Below are positions 1 to 8,279 of a stretch of DNA of 64,000 bases, in pieces. The notes beneath the pieces were generated by a model. It saw only the letters and a list, made by a program, of their open reading frames with translations, searched no databases and was not told the DNA's origin. Numbering within the stretch: position 1 is the stretch's first letter; every line of letters begins with the position of its first letter. The position numbers were made by a program, and so were the translations under genes. This stretch comes from UBA7803 sp041395905 (lineage in GTDB: Bacteria > Pseudomonadota > Gammaproteobacteria > Pseudomonadales > Azotimanducaceae). The DNA lies in assembly GCA_041395905.1 (NCBI GenBank), contig JAWKZP010000010.1, positions 62,001 to 126,000 on the forward strand. The letters run 5' to 3'.

Positions 1-65
1 GCGGTGCGTGTCCCGGGGGCTCTACAATGTTCGCGTCTGCCGCTGCAACGGAAAGGTACTGTCCC

Positions 66-1568
66 ATGGAGATTCTGCAGGTCGTCGGAGAGGTGTTCGT
101 CTTTCTGGTGATGGTGGCGCTGGTCGCCCTGGTGGTCACGTACGTGGTGGATGCGACCCAGACCAGGCATGCCGTGCGCCGCAACTTTCCCGTCATAGGG
201 CGGTTCCGCTACCTGTTCGAGCGTCTGGGTGAGTTTTTCCGTCAGTACTTCTTCGCGATGGACCGCGAGGAGATGCCGTTCAATCGCGCGGAGCGCGCCT
301 GGGTGTACCGTGCCGCCAAGGGTGTCGATGCCACCGTGGCCTTCGGCTCTACGCGCGATCTGCGACCCACGGGGACGGTGCTGTTCGTCAACTGTCCCTG
401 GCCGACGTTGGAGAAGGATGCGGTGGAGCCGACACCGGTAACGGTGGGGCCGTATTGCCGGGAACCCTATCGCACCGCGAGCTTCTTCAACATCTCCGCC
501 ATGAGTTTCGGCGCCATTTCCAGGCCCGCGGTGCAGGCGCTGTCCAATGGCGCGCGCATGGCGGGGTGCTGGCTGAACACAGGTGAGGGCGGGTTGTCGC
601 CCTACCATCTGGAGGGCGGCGCCGACATCGTGTTCCAGATCGGCACCGCCAAGTACGGGGTGCGCAACGCCGACGGGTCGCTGTCGGAGAAGCGCCTGGC
701 GGAGATCGGCGCGCTGCCCCAGGTGAAGATGATCGAGCTCAAGCTCAGCCAGGGAGCCAAACCGGGCAAGGGTGGCATCCTGCCGGGTGCCAAGGTCACC
801 GAGGAGATCGCGCGGATCCGCGCGATCGAGGTGGGGCAGGACTCCATCAGCCCGAACCGGCACCTGGAGATCGACTCCAACGCCGACCTGCTGGACATGA
901 TTGCCCGCATCCGCGACATCACGGGCAAGCCCACGGGATTCAAAGCGGTGATCGGGGCGTACGGCTGGATCGAAGAGCTCTGCCAGGAGATCGTCGATCG
1001 CGGGGTCGAGAGCGCGCCGGATTTCATCACCATCGACAGCAAGGACGGCGGTACCGGTGCGGCCCCCCAGAGTCTCATCGACTACGTCGGACTGCCCGTG
1101 CACGAGAGCCTGCCCCTGGTCGTGGACATTCTGGCGCGATTCGGTCTGCGAGAACGCGTGCGGGTCATCGCCAGCGGCAAGCTGATCACGCCGGGCGAGG
1201 TCGCCTGGGCCCTGTGTGCCGGAGCGGACTTCATCAACAGCGCGCGCGGCTTCATGTTCGCCCTGGGCTGCATCCAGGCGATGCAGTGCAATCGCAACAC
1301 CTGTCCCACGGGGGTTACGACCCACGATCCCAAGCTGCAGAAGGGACTGGACCCGGTAGACAAGGCCGAGCGCGTGTTCCGCTATGTCGAGAGCATCCAC
1401 AAGGAAGTCGGTATCATCGCGCACTCGTGTGGCGTGGCCGAACCGCGGCAGCTGCGGCGCAAGCATTGCAGACTGGTGCAGAACAACGGCATCAGCGTGC
1501 CGCTGGACGAGCTGTATCCGCAGGTGCTGCCCACCAGCCCGCCGCCGCAGCGCACGATGGCGCGTTAG
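66..1568 (+). CDS. FMN-binding glutamate synthase-like protein, membrane-anchored
   Basis: Stand-alone protein of about 500 aa related to the FMN/iron-sulfur synthase domain of glutamate synthase. It starts with one hydrophobic segment (residues about 6-29), so it is probably membrane-tethered. The synthase core follows: the FMN-site stretch FFNISAMSFGAISRP, the GAKPGKGGILPG loop, ISPNRHLEID and DSKDGGTGAAP. A Cx5Cx4C cluster (CIQAMQCNRNTC) is the 3Fe-4S motif of GOGAT enzymes. No amidotransferase domain and no NADPH-binding beta subunit lie beside it, so the ammonia and electron donors are unknown. Start chosen at ATG 66 (MEILQVV), behind an AAAGG about 9 nt upstream; an in-frame ATG at 27 is less likely. 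The family is clear, the physiological reaction is not. Confidence 0.88.
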   Translation: MEILQVVGEVFVFLVMVALVALVVTYVVDATQTRHAVRRNFPVIGRFRYLFERLGEFFRQYFFAMDREEMPFNRAERAWVYRAAKGVDATVAFGSTRDLRPTGTVLFVNCPWPTLEKDAVEPTPVTVGPYCREPYRTASFFNISAMSFGAISRPAVQALSNGARMAGCWLNTGEGGLSPYHLEGGADIVFQIGTAKYGVRNADGSLSEKRLAEIGALPQVKMIELKLSQGAKPGKGGILPGAKVTEEIARIRAIEVGQDSISPNRHLEIDSNADLLDMIARIRDITGKPTGFKAVIGAYGWIEELCQEIVDRGVESAPDFITIDSKDGGTGAAPQSLIDYVGLPVHESLPLVVDILARFGLRERVRVIASGKLITPGEVAWALCAGADFINSARGFMFALGCIQAMQCNRNTCPTGVTTHDPKLQKGLDPVDKAERVFRYVESIHKEVGIIAHSCGVAEPRQLRRKHCRLVQNNGISVPLDELYPQVLPTSPPPQRTMAR

Positions 1569-1616
1569 CGGCTGGCAGGTCGCCGGCAGCTGGCCGCCGG
1601 GACCGAACGCTGGCGA

Positions 1617-2090
1617 CTAGTCGCCGATGCTGCGCTTGCGTCCGGGTGCGCGCTGCTCGCCGATGATCGGCCCCCAGTCGGCGGTCAGGGCGTTGCGCAA
1701 CGACCGCACCGCGTCGTAGCCGATACGGATGGCCAGGGCCTGCTCGGCCTGACGCAGGCTGGCCATGGCCGCGCTGATCAGTCGTGAACCCTTTTCGCTG
1801 AACACGATTCGATTGGCGCGGCGATCCTCCGGGTCGGGAATCTGTGTGACCAGCTCGTCCTTCTCGAGATCGGTGATCTGCTGCTGTATGGCCTGGCGGC
1901 TGACGCCGAGCACGCGGGCCAGCTCGGCGGCGCGGGTGATGCCGTTGGAGATGTTGATCAGAATCATGGTCTGCGTGCGGGTACGCGGCTGGTAGCCGGC
2001 CTGCTGCAGGCCGTTCTGCAGGCTCTCGTCCATCCAGTAGTAGGCCCGAAGCAGGCCGCGGATGAGAACTTCGGGTGGTTGATCTTCCAT
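1617..2090 (-). CDS. MarR-family transcriptional regulator
   Basis: A 157-aa winged-helix regulator of MarR type. The recognition-helix region reads AAELARVLGVSRQAIQQQIT, followed by the wing DPEDRRANRIVFSEKG, whose D-x-R-x-x-R pattern is typical of the family. Start ATG 2090 has GAGGG just upstream. It is divergent from the alpha/beta hydrolase gene (start 2230), leaving a 139-bp shared regulatory region. MarR proteins commonly repress divergent genes and release DNA on binding a phenolic or lipophilic ligand, so control of the hydrolase and of itself is the simplest inference. Confidence 0.9.
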   Translation of the reverse strand: MEDQPPEVLIRGLLRAYYWMDESLQNGLQQAGYQPRTRTQTMILINISNGITRAAELARVLGVSRQAIQQQITDLEKDELVTQIPDPEDRRANRIVFSEKGSRLISAAMASLRQAEQALAIRIGYDAVRSLRNALTADWGPIIGEQRAPGRKRSIGD

Positions 2091-2189
2091 ATCAATCCCT
2101 CGCGGTTGCGCTTGGAGATCGGCAATTCAGAGGCTGGTCCAGGCGGGTCACAGCCACAGGTCTGCTGTTTAGGACATCAGCGTTCGGGT

Positions 2190-2208
2190 ATTGTTTCGCA
2201 AAGGCAAT
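2190..2208. promoter_or_regulatory. possible MarR operator (short inverted repeat)
   Basis: An imperfect inverted repeat with half-sites ATTG and CAAT separated by 11 bp lies just upstream of the hydrolase start and inside the divergent region. MarR sites often contain TTG and CAA half-sites with similar spacing. The half-sites are short and could be chance. Confidence 0.25.
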
Positions 2209-2229
2209 TTACTGGCAACAGGAGATGTG

Positions 2230-3390
2230 ATGAGCTACCGGGTGGTCCGCGAGAGCTACGGCGTCGTCTACCGCGAGCAGGCCCAGTTCAAGGACACCTA
2301 CGGCGGCGAGCCCGGCACGGTGTTCATCGAGTGCATGCGGATCCTGCCGGAGGGCGTGTCCTCGGCAACGCTGCTGGTGTTCAGCCATCCCATCGGCGGC
2401 GGCAGCTTTCTGCCCATAATGGGCCAGCTGGCACGGGCCGGGCTGCACGTCCTGTTCGTCAACACGCGCTACCGCGGCAACGACAGCGCGCTGATCATGG
2501 AAAAGTGCCTGCTGGACCTGGGCGCCGGCATTCGCGACGCGCGGCAGCGCTTCGGCTACGAAAAGATTGTGCTCGGCGGCTGGTCCGGCGGGGGATCGCT
2601 GTCGCTGTTCTACCAGGAGCAGGCGGAGCGGCCCGACATCGAGTTCACGCCCGCGGGGGACCCGGTGGGCATTCGCGAGGCCGATCTGCCGCCCGCCGAC
2701 GGCATCGTGCTGATGGCGGCGCACGTCAGCCGTTCGGTGACCCTGACCGAGTGGCTGGATCCATCCATCCTCGACGAGCTGGATCCGCGCCGGCGGGATC
2801 AGGCGCTCAATCTGTACGACCCGAAGAACCCCAATCAGCCGCCGTATGACGAGGCCTATCTGGTGCGCTTTCGCGCCGCGCAGATCGAGCGCAACCGGCG
2901 CATCACCGCCTGGGTGGAAGCGCGCCTGCCAGAGCGCATCGCCGAGGACGGCCCCGGGGCGGAGCTCGGCTTCGTGGTGCACGGCACCATGGCGGATCCG
3001 CGCTGGCTGGACCCGTCCGTGGACCCGAATGATCGCGAGCCTGGTACCTGCTATCTGGGTGACCCCAGAATCGTGAACATGGGGCCGGTGGGGCTTGCCA
3101 GATTCTGCACCCTGCGCAGCTGGCTGTCGCAGTGGAGCTACGACCGTTCACGCGCGCACGGTGAGCGCAACGCCGCCAACGTCGGCTGCCCGGCGCTGGT
3201 GATCGGCAACACGGCCGACAATGCCTGCACACCGAGTCACACGCTGCGGCTGTTCGACGCCATTGGGCATTCGAACAAGCGGCGGGTCGACATTCAGGGG
3301 GCTACGCACTACTACTCGGGGCAATCCGAGAAAGCTCAGGAAGCGGTCACTGCGTGTCGAGAGTGGCTCCTGGAGCAGGCACTTCTCTGA
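2230..3390 (+). CDS. alpha/beta hydrolase
   Basis: A 386-aa serine hydrolase of the alpha/beta fold. The nucleophile elbow is GGWSGGGS, Ser near residue 119, and the late histidine is in GATHYYSGQ near the C terminus. No signal peptide, so cytoplasmic. Start ATG 2230 follows AGGAG with 5 nt spacing; an upstream TTG at 2191 in the same frame lacks such a site. The substrate cannot be read from sequence; size and divergence from a MarR regulator would fit hydrolysis of an ester or C-C bond in a regulated catabolic step. Palindromic element A begins 8 bp after the stop codon. Confidence 0.85.
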   Translation: MSYRVVRESYGVVYREQAQFKDTYGGEPGTVFIECMRILPEGVSSATLLVFSHPIGGGSFLPIMGQLARAGLHVLFVNTRYRGNDSALIMEKCLLDLGAGIRDARQRFGYEKIVLGGWSGGGSLSLFYQEQAERPDIEFTPAGDPVGIREADLPPADGIVLMAAHVSRSVTLTEWLDPSILDELDPRRRDQALNLYDPKNPNQPPYDEAYLVRFRAAQIERNRRITAWVEARLPERIAEDGPGAELGFVVHGTMADPRWLDPSVDPNDREPGTCYLGDPRIVNMGPVGLARFCTLRSWLSQWSYDRSRAHGERNAANVGCPALVIGNTADNACTPSHTLRLFDAIGHSNKRRVDIQGATHYYSGQSEKAQEAVTACREWLLEQALL

Positions 3391-3398
3391 CGGCTGCC

Positions 3399-3554
3399 GG
3401 GCACGGGGGCGGGGGGTCGTGTTGCGGAGCGCGCTCCGCGCCTCCGGCGTACCCTCGTTGGCCGATGTTGCCACCCCTCCTGCGGAGCGGCGTCAAATCG
3501 GCCGCCTCGGCGTCGCTCAAACGCTCCGCAACACGACCCCCCGCCCGCGCGCCC
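3399..3554 (-). repeat. palindromic element A (variable arms, conserved core on minus strand)
   Basis: Left arm 3399-3431 and right arm 3522-3554 are complementary at 31 of 33 positions; the inner 25 bp are perfect (TCGTGTTGCGGAGCG and its complement). The core reads forward on the minus strand: a CGCC-GA-GGCG hairpin (3500-3512), GCCGAT/ATCGGC pairing (3497-3502 with 3461-3466), TTGACG, a CTCC-GCA-GGAG hairpin (3477-3487), GGTGGCAAC (3467-3475), AACGAGGG, and a CGCC-GGA-GGCG hairpin (3439-3449). The core matches element C closely; the arms do not. It lies 8 bp beyond the hydrolase stop. Confidence 0.85.
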
Positions 3555-3723
3555 TGCGGTCGTCCAAGCGGCTGGTGTGGAGGCCATTGAACGTCAGCGT
3601 TGCCGGTTGATAAAGCTGGTAATCAGCGGCGTGCAAAATCTTCGTGACGCCCATGTTTGTCTGCACGCTCGACGATGCTCGTGATCTCGGATCTAGGCGT
3701 CTGGAGTCGCCTGCTAGCGTGAC

Positions 3724-3895
3724 GTCGTGGCGGCGGGTGGGTCGGGGATGTGCCGGCGAGGGCCTCTCAGCGACGCCGCGGGAGCCGGATTGACGCCGGT
3801 CCGCAGGGCCGGTGGCAACTCCGGTGACCAAGGGCAGCGCGGAGCGCCGGAGCGGGCCCGAAGCGGTACATCCCCGACCCACCCGCCGCCACGAC
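3724..3895 (+). repeat. palindromic element B (variable arms, conserved core on plus strand)
   Basis: Arms 3724-3754 and 3865-3895 are complementary at 30 of 31 positions, the exception being a G-T pair. Arm sequence (GGCGGCGGGTGGGTCGGGG) is unrelated to that of element A, 170 bp away. The core has the same order of parts: GCCGGA/TCCGGT pairing (3784-3789 with 3820-3825), TTGACG at 3790, a GGTCC-GCA-GGGCC hairpin (3798-3810), GGTGGCAAC (3811-3819), and a GCGC-GGA-GCGC hairpin (3837-3847). Stem sequences differ from A and C but stay paired, and the loops are identical. Confidence 0.82.
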
Positions 3896-4042
3896 CCACC
3901 CCAGCCTATGCGCCAGCACGCGCAAGCGCTGATCCAGCTCCCTCAGCTCGGCTTTTTCGCAAAGCTCCGCGCAACCGTTTGCTCCAACCCCATCCTTCGT
4001 GCGAACCTTCTCCGCCCCGGGGGAACGAGAAAGGGAGCAACG

Positions 4043-4606
4043 GTGGAGCAAACCGGCGAGTACCGGATTGCTGCCGCACGTGACGTCGTGTGGCGTGGTC
4101 TCAACGATCCCGAAGTGCTGGCCCGATGTATCGACGGCTGCGAAGCGATGACCAGGGTCAACGATCAGCAGTTCGATGCCCGGGTGAAAGCGCGCATCGG
4201 ACCCGTCAGCGCCGTCTTTCAGGCGCAGCTCAACCTCGAAGACGTCGTTCCTTCCAACAGCTACACGATCAACGCCAGCGTCAAAGGCGGGCCTGCAGGC
4301 TTCGGCAAGGGCCGCGCCGAGGTGCAGCTCGCGGACGATGGCGAGGCGACGCTGCTGCGCTATGCGGTGAAAGGCAGCGTCGGCGGCAAGCTGGCCCAGG
4401 TTGGCTCGCGCCTCATCGACGGCGCGGCGCGCAAGATGGCAGATGATTTCTTCCTCGCGTTCGGCCGTGAGATCAGCGGCGCCGAGCCCGTATCCACGGC
4501 TGCGGAGGCCGCCTCGGCCGCCCCGACCTATGAAACCGGCGGGCAGTGGAAGATCTGGCTGATCGTGATCATTGCCCTGGTCATCGCTCTGGTTCTGGCA
4601 TTTTAG
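4043..4606 (+). CDS. coxG: CoxG-like SRPBCC protein with C-terminal membrane anchor
   Basis: A 187-aa protein of the CoxG/SRPBCC family. It opens with GEYRIAAARDVVWRGLNDPE and contains LARCIDGCEAM, both typical of the CO-dehydrogenase accessory CoxG. The C terminus is a single hydrophobic helix (IWLIVIIALVIALVLAF), as in CoxG proteins that recruit the molybdenum hydroxylase to the inner membrane. Start GTG 4043 follows AGGGAG; the frame is open far upstream through element B, but that part is not protein-like. It ends 9 nt before the 2Fe-2S subunit gene, so it is the first gene of the operon. Confidence 0.85.
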   Translation: MEQTGEYRIAAARDVVWRGLNDPEVLARCIDGCEAMTRVNDQQFDARVKARIGPVSAVFQAQLNLEDVVPSNSYTINASVKGGPAGFGKGRAEVQLADDGEATLLRYAVKGSVGGKLAQVGSRLIDGAARKMADDFFLAFGREISGAEPVSTAAEAASAAPTYETGGQWKIWLIVIIALVIALVLAF

Positions 4607-4615
4607 GAGAGCAGC

Positions 4616-5080
4616 ATGCAAGTCACGCTCACTGTCAACGGCACGTCGCACACGCTGGACGTGCCCGAGAACACTCTGCTGGTCGACGTGCTCCGCGAGC
4701 ACCTCGAGCTCACGGGAACCCACGTGGGCTGCGATACCAGCCAGTGCGGTGCCTGTACCGTGCACCTCGACGGGCGTTCGGTGAAGTCCTGCACGGTGCT
4801 CGCGGCACAGGCGGACGGCGCCGCGGTGACCACCATCGAGGGAATCGGCACCCCGGATGCGCTGCATCCCATGCAGGCTGCTTTCCGCGAGTGTCACGCG
4901 CTGCAGTGCGGCTTCTGCACGCCGGGCATGATCATGTCGGCCATCGATCTCGTGAATTCCAGCGACGCCCTCGATCGCAAGATCGTGCGCGAAGGGCTCG
5001 AGGGCAACATCTGCCGCTGCACGGGGTATCACCACATCGTCGATGCGGTGCTCATGGCGGCCGGACAGATGAAGGCGTAA
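4616..5080 (+). CDS. coxS: molybdenum hydroxylase small subunit, 2Fe-2S (CoxS-like)
   Basis: A 154-aa iron-sulfur subunit of the xanthine oxidase/CO dehydrogenase family, at the usual length. The N-terminal plant-ferredoxin-type cluster is GCDTSQCGACTVHLDG with the fourth Cys in VKSC; the C-terminal helical cluster is CGFCTPGM and CRCTGYH. It passes electrons from the molybdenum centre to FAD. An AGGAGAG site precedes the ATG. The large subunit gene follows after 13 nt. Confidence 0.95.
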   Translation: MQVTLTVNGTSHTLDVPENTLLVDVLREHLELTGTHVGCDTSQCGACTVHLDGRSVKSCTVLAAQADGAAVTTIEGIGTPDALHPMQAAFRECHALQCGFCTPGMIMSAIDLVNSSDALDRKIVREGLEGNICRCTGYHHIVDAVLMAAGQMKA

Positions 5081-5093
5081 GAAGGAGGCAGCG

Positions 5094-7454
5094 ATGGCGA
5101 GCACAGCACACGCGGCGGGTCATGGCATAGGAGCATCCGTTCGGCGCAAGGAAGACCGCCGCTTCATCACCGGCCAGGGGCGCTACACGGACGACATCAA
5201 CCAGCCGGGACAGGTCTACGCGGTGTTCGTGCGCTCGCCCTACGCGCGCGCGCGCATCGACTCCATCGACGTGTCCGAGGCGCTGCGCATTCCCGGGGTG
5301 CTCGCCGTGCTTACCGGCAAGGACATGCAGGCAGACGGCCTGGGAGACCTGCCCTGTGGCTGGATGGTGAAGCAGAAGGACGGCTCCGACATGGTGTCGG
5401 CCCCGCACCCGCCGCTCGCGCACACCCAGGTGAATTACGTCGGCGAGCCCTATGCGCTGGTGATCGCAACCACTCAGGCTGCGGCCCGCCAGGGCATGGA
5501 GGTGGTCGCAACCGAGTTCACCGAGCTGCACGCCGTGGTCGATCCGGTGCAGGCTACCCAGTCCGAGGACATCCATGACGGGGTCGTGGCCAACCTCGCG
5601 TTCGACTGGGAGCTGGGCGATCGTGAAGCCACCGAGGCGGCGCTGGCAGCAGCGGCTCACGTTACGCGCCTGGATCTCACCAACAACCGCCTGATTCCCA
5701 ATGCCATCGAACCGCGCGCCGCCATCGGCGTTTACGACGCGGCCGGCGGCGACCATACGCTCTACACCACCAGCCAGAATCCGCATCTGGAGCGGCTGGT
5801 GCTGTCGGCGTTCGTAAAGGTGGCGCCTGAGCACAAGCTGCGGGTCGTGGCGCCGGACGTGGGCGGCGGCTTCGGCTCCAAGATCTTCATCTACGCGGAG
5901 GAGACGGCGGTGCTGTGGGCAGCCCGCCGCGTCGGGCGCCCGGTGAAGTGGCGCGCGGATCGCAGCGAGTCGTTTCTCGCCGATGCCCACGGCCGCGATC
6001 ACGTGACCCATGCCGAGCTCGGCATCGATGCCGACGGGCGCTTCGTGGCGCTGAAGGTGGAAACCACGGCGAATCTCGGCGCCTACCTGTCCACCTTCGG
6101 TTCGTCGGTGCCCACCTACCTCTACGGCACGCTGCTGGCCGGTCAGTACCGTACCCCGAACATTCATGTCGAGGTGAAGGGCGTGTACACCAACACCGCG
6201 CCGGTGGACGCCTATCGCGGCGCCGGCCGCCCCGAAGCCACCTACGTGGTGGAGCGCGTCGTCGAGACGGCGGCGCGCGAGTTGGGGCGGGATCCCGCCG
6301 AGCTGCGCCGTGCGAACATGATCCGCCCGCAGGATTTTCCCTATGCGACGCCGGTGGCGCTGACCTACGACATCGGCGACTACGAGGCCAGCCTCGACAA
6401 GGCCCTGGCGCTCATCGACTACGCCGGGTTTCCCGAGCGGCGCCGGGCCTCGGAGGCCGCCGGCCGCCGGCGCGGGATCGGCTTCGCCTGCTATATCGAA
6501 GCCTGCGGGCTGGCACCGTCGAAGCTCGCCATCGAGCTGGGCGCGGGCGTGGGTCTGTACGAGTGCGGCGAGATCCGCGTGAACCCGACCGGCTCGGTCA
6601 CGGTGTTCACCGGGGTGCACAGTCACGGCCAGAGCCACGAAACCACCTTCGCCCAGATCGTTGCGGACCGTTTCGGCATCGGGCTCGACGATGTCGAGGT
6701 CGTGCACGGCGACACCGGACGCATCGAGTTCGGGCTCGGCACGTACGGGTCGCGCTCGCTGGTGGTGGGCGGATCCGCGCTCATGGTGGCAGCGGACAAG
6801 GTCATCGCCAAGGGGCGGCGGATTGCCGCCCACATGATGGAAGGCGCCATCGACGACGTGAGCTTCGAGGACGGCAACTTCGTGCTTCGGGACAGCAACC
6901 GTTCGCTGTCGTTCGGCGAGGTGGCATTCGCCGCCTACGTGCCCGCCAACTACCCGGAGGATCTGGAACCGGGCCTGTCCGAGAAGGCGTTCTACGACCC
7001 CAAGAACTTCACCTATCCGGCCGGCACCCACATTGCCGAGGTGGAGGTGGATCCCGAGACCGGCGTGACCCGGCTGGTGAACTTCGTCGCCGTCGACGAC
7101 TTCGGCACGCTGATCAACCCGCTGGTGGTGCACGGGCAGGTACACGGCGGGCTGGCTCAGGGGGCCGGCCAGGCGCTGATGGAGCAGGGCATCTACGACG
7201 AGTACGGCCAGCTGCAGACCGGCTCGTACATGGATTACTGCATGCCGCGAGCGGACGATCTGCCGGATTGGGTGGTGGACACCACGGTCACACCCTGTAC
7301 CCACAACCCGCTGGGCGCCAAGGGCTGTGGCGAGGCGGGGGCCATCGGCTCACCCGCGGCGATCATGAATGCGGTCACCGACGCGGTCGGCCGCAACGAC
7401 ATCTCCATGCCGGCGACGCCCGAGAAGCTCTGGCGCGCATTGAGCGGTCAATAG
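5094..7454 (+). CDS. molybdenum hydroxylase large subunit, form II CoxL type
   Basis: A 786-aa molybdopterin-cytosine-dinucleotide subunit. GGGFGSK is a cofactor-binding loop and GCGEAGAIG carries the catalytic glutamate of the family. The active-site loop is AYRGAGRPEA, the form II signature; true form I CO dehydrogenase has AYRCSFR with the Cys that binds copper. The enzyme therefore probably oxidises something other than CO, an aldehyde or N-heterocycle for example, although form II proteins are widely annotated as CO dehydrogenase. Gene order S-L-M also fits form II. RBS AAGGAGG upstream. Confidence 0.93.
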   Translation: MASTAHAAGHGIGASVRRKEDRRFITGQGRYTDDINQPGQVYAVFVRSPYARARIDSIDVSEALRIPGVLAVLTGKDMQADGLGDLPCGWMVKQKDGSDMVSAPHPPLAHTQVNYVGEPYALVIATTQAAARQGMEVVATEFTELHAVVDPVQATQSEDIHDGVVANLAFDWELGDREATEAALAAAAHVTRLDLTNNRLIPNAIEPRAAIGVYDAAGGDHTLYTTSQNPHLERLVLSAFVKVAPEHKLRVVAPDVGGGFGSKIFIYAEETAVLWAARRVGRPVKWRADRSESFLADAHGRDHVTHAELGIDADGRFVALKVETTANLGAYLSTFGSSVPTYLYGTLLAGQYRTPNIHVEVKGVYTNTAPVDAYRGAGRPEATYVVERVVETAARELGRDPAELRRANMIRPQDFPYATPVALTYDIGDYEASLDKALALIDYAGFPERRRASEAAGRRRGIGFACYIEACGLAPSKLAIELGAGVGLYECGEIRVNPTGSVTVFTGVHSHGQSHETTFAQIVADRFGIGLDDVEVVHGDTGRIEFGLGTYGSRSLVVGGSALMVAADKVIAKGRRIAAHMMEGAIDDVSFEDGNFVLRDSNRSLSFGEVAFAAYVPANYPEDLEPGLSEKAFYDPKNFTYPAGTHIAEVEVDPETGVTRLVNFVAVDDFGTLINPLVVHGQVHGGLAQGAGQALMEQGIYDEYGQLQTGSYMDYCMPRADDLPDWVVDTTVTPCTHNPLGAKGCGEAGAIGSPAAIMNAVTDAVGRNDISMPATPEKLWRALSGQ

Positions 7455-7466
7455 GGAGAGCAGGCA

Positions 7467-8264
7467 ATGTATCAGTTCAACTATCACCGGCCGGCCACCC
7501 TCGAGGAGGCGGTTGCCCTGTATCGCGGCGCCGAGGACGGCATCTACCTGGCAGGCGGGCAGACGCTGCTGCCGACCATGAAGCAGCGCCTGGCCGCGCC
7601 CTCGGACGTGATCGATCTGGGCAGGGTCGATGGTCTGCGCGGCATCGACGTGAGCGCCGACCGCGTCAGCGTCGGGGCCTTCGCTCGACATGCCGAGGTC
7701 GCCTCGGACCCGCGCGTGCGCGCCACCCTGCCGGTGCTGGCCTATCTGGCGGGCGAGATCGGTGACAATCAGGTGCGCAACCGCGGCACCCTGGGTGGCT
7801 CCGTGGCCAACAGCGACCCCTCCGCCGACTATCCCGCGGCGGTGATCGGGCTCGGCGCCACCATCCACACGAGCGAGCGCAGGATCGCGGCGGACGACTA
7901 CTTTCAGGATCTGTTCGAGACGGCGCTGCAACCCGGCGAGATCATTACCCGCATCGATTTTCCGGTACCGACCCGCGCGGCTTACCGCAAGTTTCCGAAC
8001 CCCGCATCGCGCTATGCGGTGGTGGGCGTGCTGGTGGCGGACTTTTCCGGATCGATCCGCGTGGGCATCACGGGGGCCGGACCGTGCGCGTTCCGTGGCA
8101 CCGCCATCGAGCAGGCACTGCAGCGCGATCTGAACCCGGCGGCACTGGACGGCATCGAGGTGCCGGATGCCGGCTTCAACTCCGATCTGCATGCCTCCGC
8201 CGAGTATCGGGCGCATCTGGTGCGCGTCATGGCGAAGCGCGCGGTGGCCGCTCTGCTGGCCTGA
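7467..8264 (+). CDS. coxM: molybdenum hydroxylase FAD subunit (CoxM-like)
   Basis: A 265-aa FAD-binding medium subunit. The two flavin motifs are AGGQTLLP (residues about 29-36) and TLGGSVANSDPSADYP (about 109-124). It accepts electrons from the 2Fe-2S subunit and delivers them to the respiratory chain. The ATG follows GGGAGAG, 12 nt after the large subunit stop. It completes the S-L-M trio. Confidence 0.93.
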   Translation: MYQFNYHRPATLEEAVALYRGAEDGIYLAGGQTLLPTMKQRLAAPSDVIDLGRVDGLRGIDVSADRVSVGAFARHAEVASDPRVRATLPVLAYLAGEIGDNQVRNRGTLGGSVANSDPSADYPAAVIGLGATIHTSERRIAADDYFQDLFETALQPGEIITRIDFPVPTRAAYRKFPNPASRYAVVGVLVADFSGSIRVGITGAGPCAFRGTAIEQALQRDLNPAALDGIEVPDAGFNSDLHASAEYRAHLVRVMAKRAVAALLA

Positions 8265-8279
8265 CCCGCGCGCCACCTC

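Larger units (their letters stand above)
3391..4042. other. gene-free interval holding palindromic elements A and B
   Basis: A 652-bp stretch between the hydrolase stop and the coxG-like start. Elements A (3399-3554) and B (3724-3895) fill half of it. The spacer between them, about 3590-3720, is visibly poorer in GC than its surroundings and holds no gene I can support. The rest, 3896-4042, is the leader of the molybdenum hydroxylase operon; I see no clear sigma-70 promoter in it. Confidence 0.6.

Noticed and set aside
3517..3882. Open frames running through palindromic elements A and B
   Set aside because: They read the repeat arms as Arg/Pro-rich peptides and have no RBS or motif. The signal is the palindrome, not coding.
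5052..7304. A 750-codon open frame antisense to the molybdenum hydroxylase large subunit gene, and similar long antisense frames at 7350-9422, 3767-5104 and 11943-13694
   Set aside because: High GC leaves few stop codons in these frames. The products are low-complexity, rich in Arg, His, Ala and Gly without domains, and lie opposite genes with clear motifs.
5094..7454. True (form I) CO dehydrogenase
   Set aside because: The active-site loop reads AYRGAGR and lacks the cysteine of AYRCSFR that binds copper.
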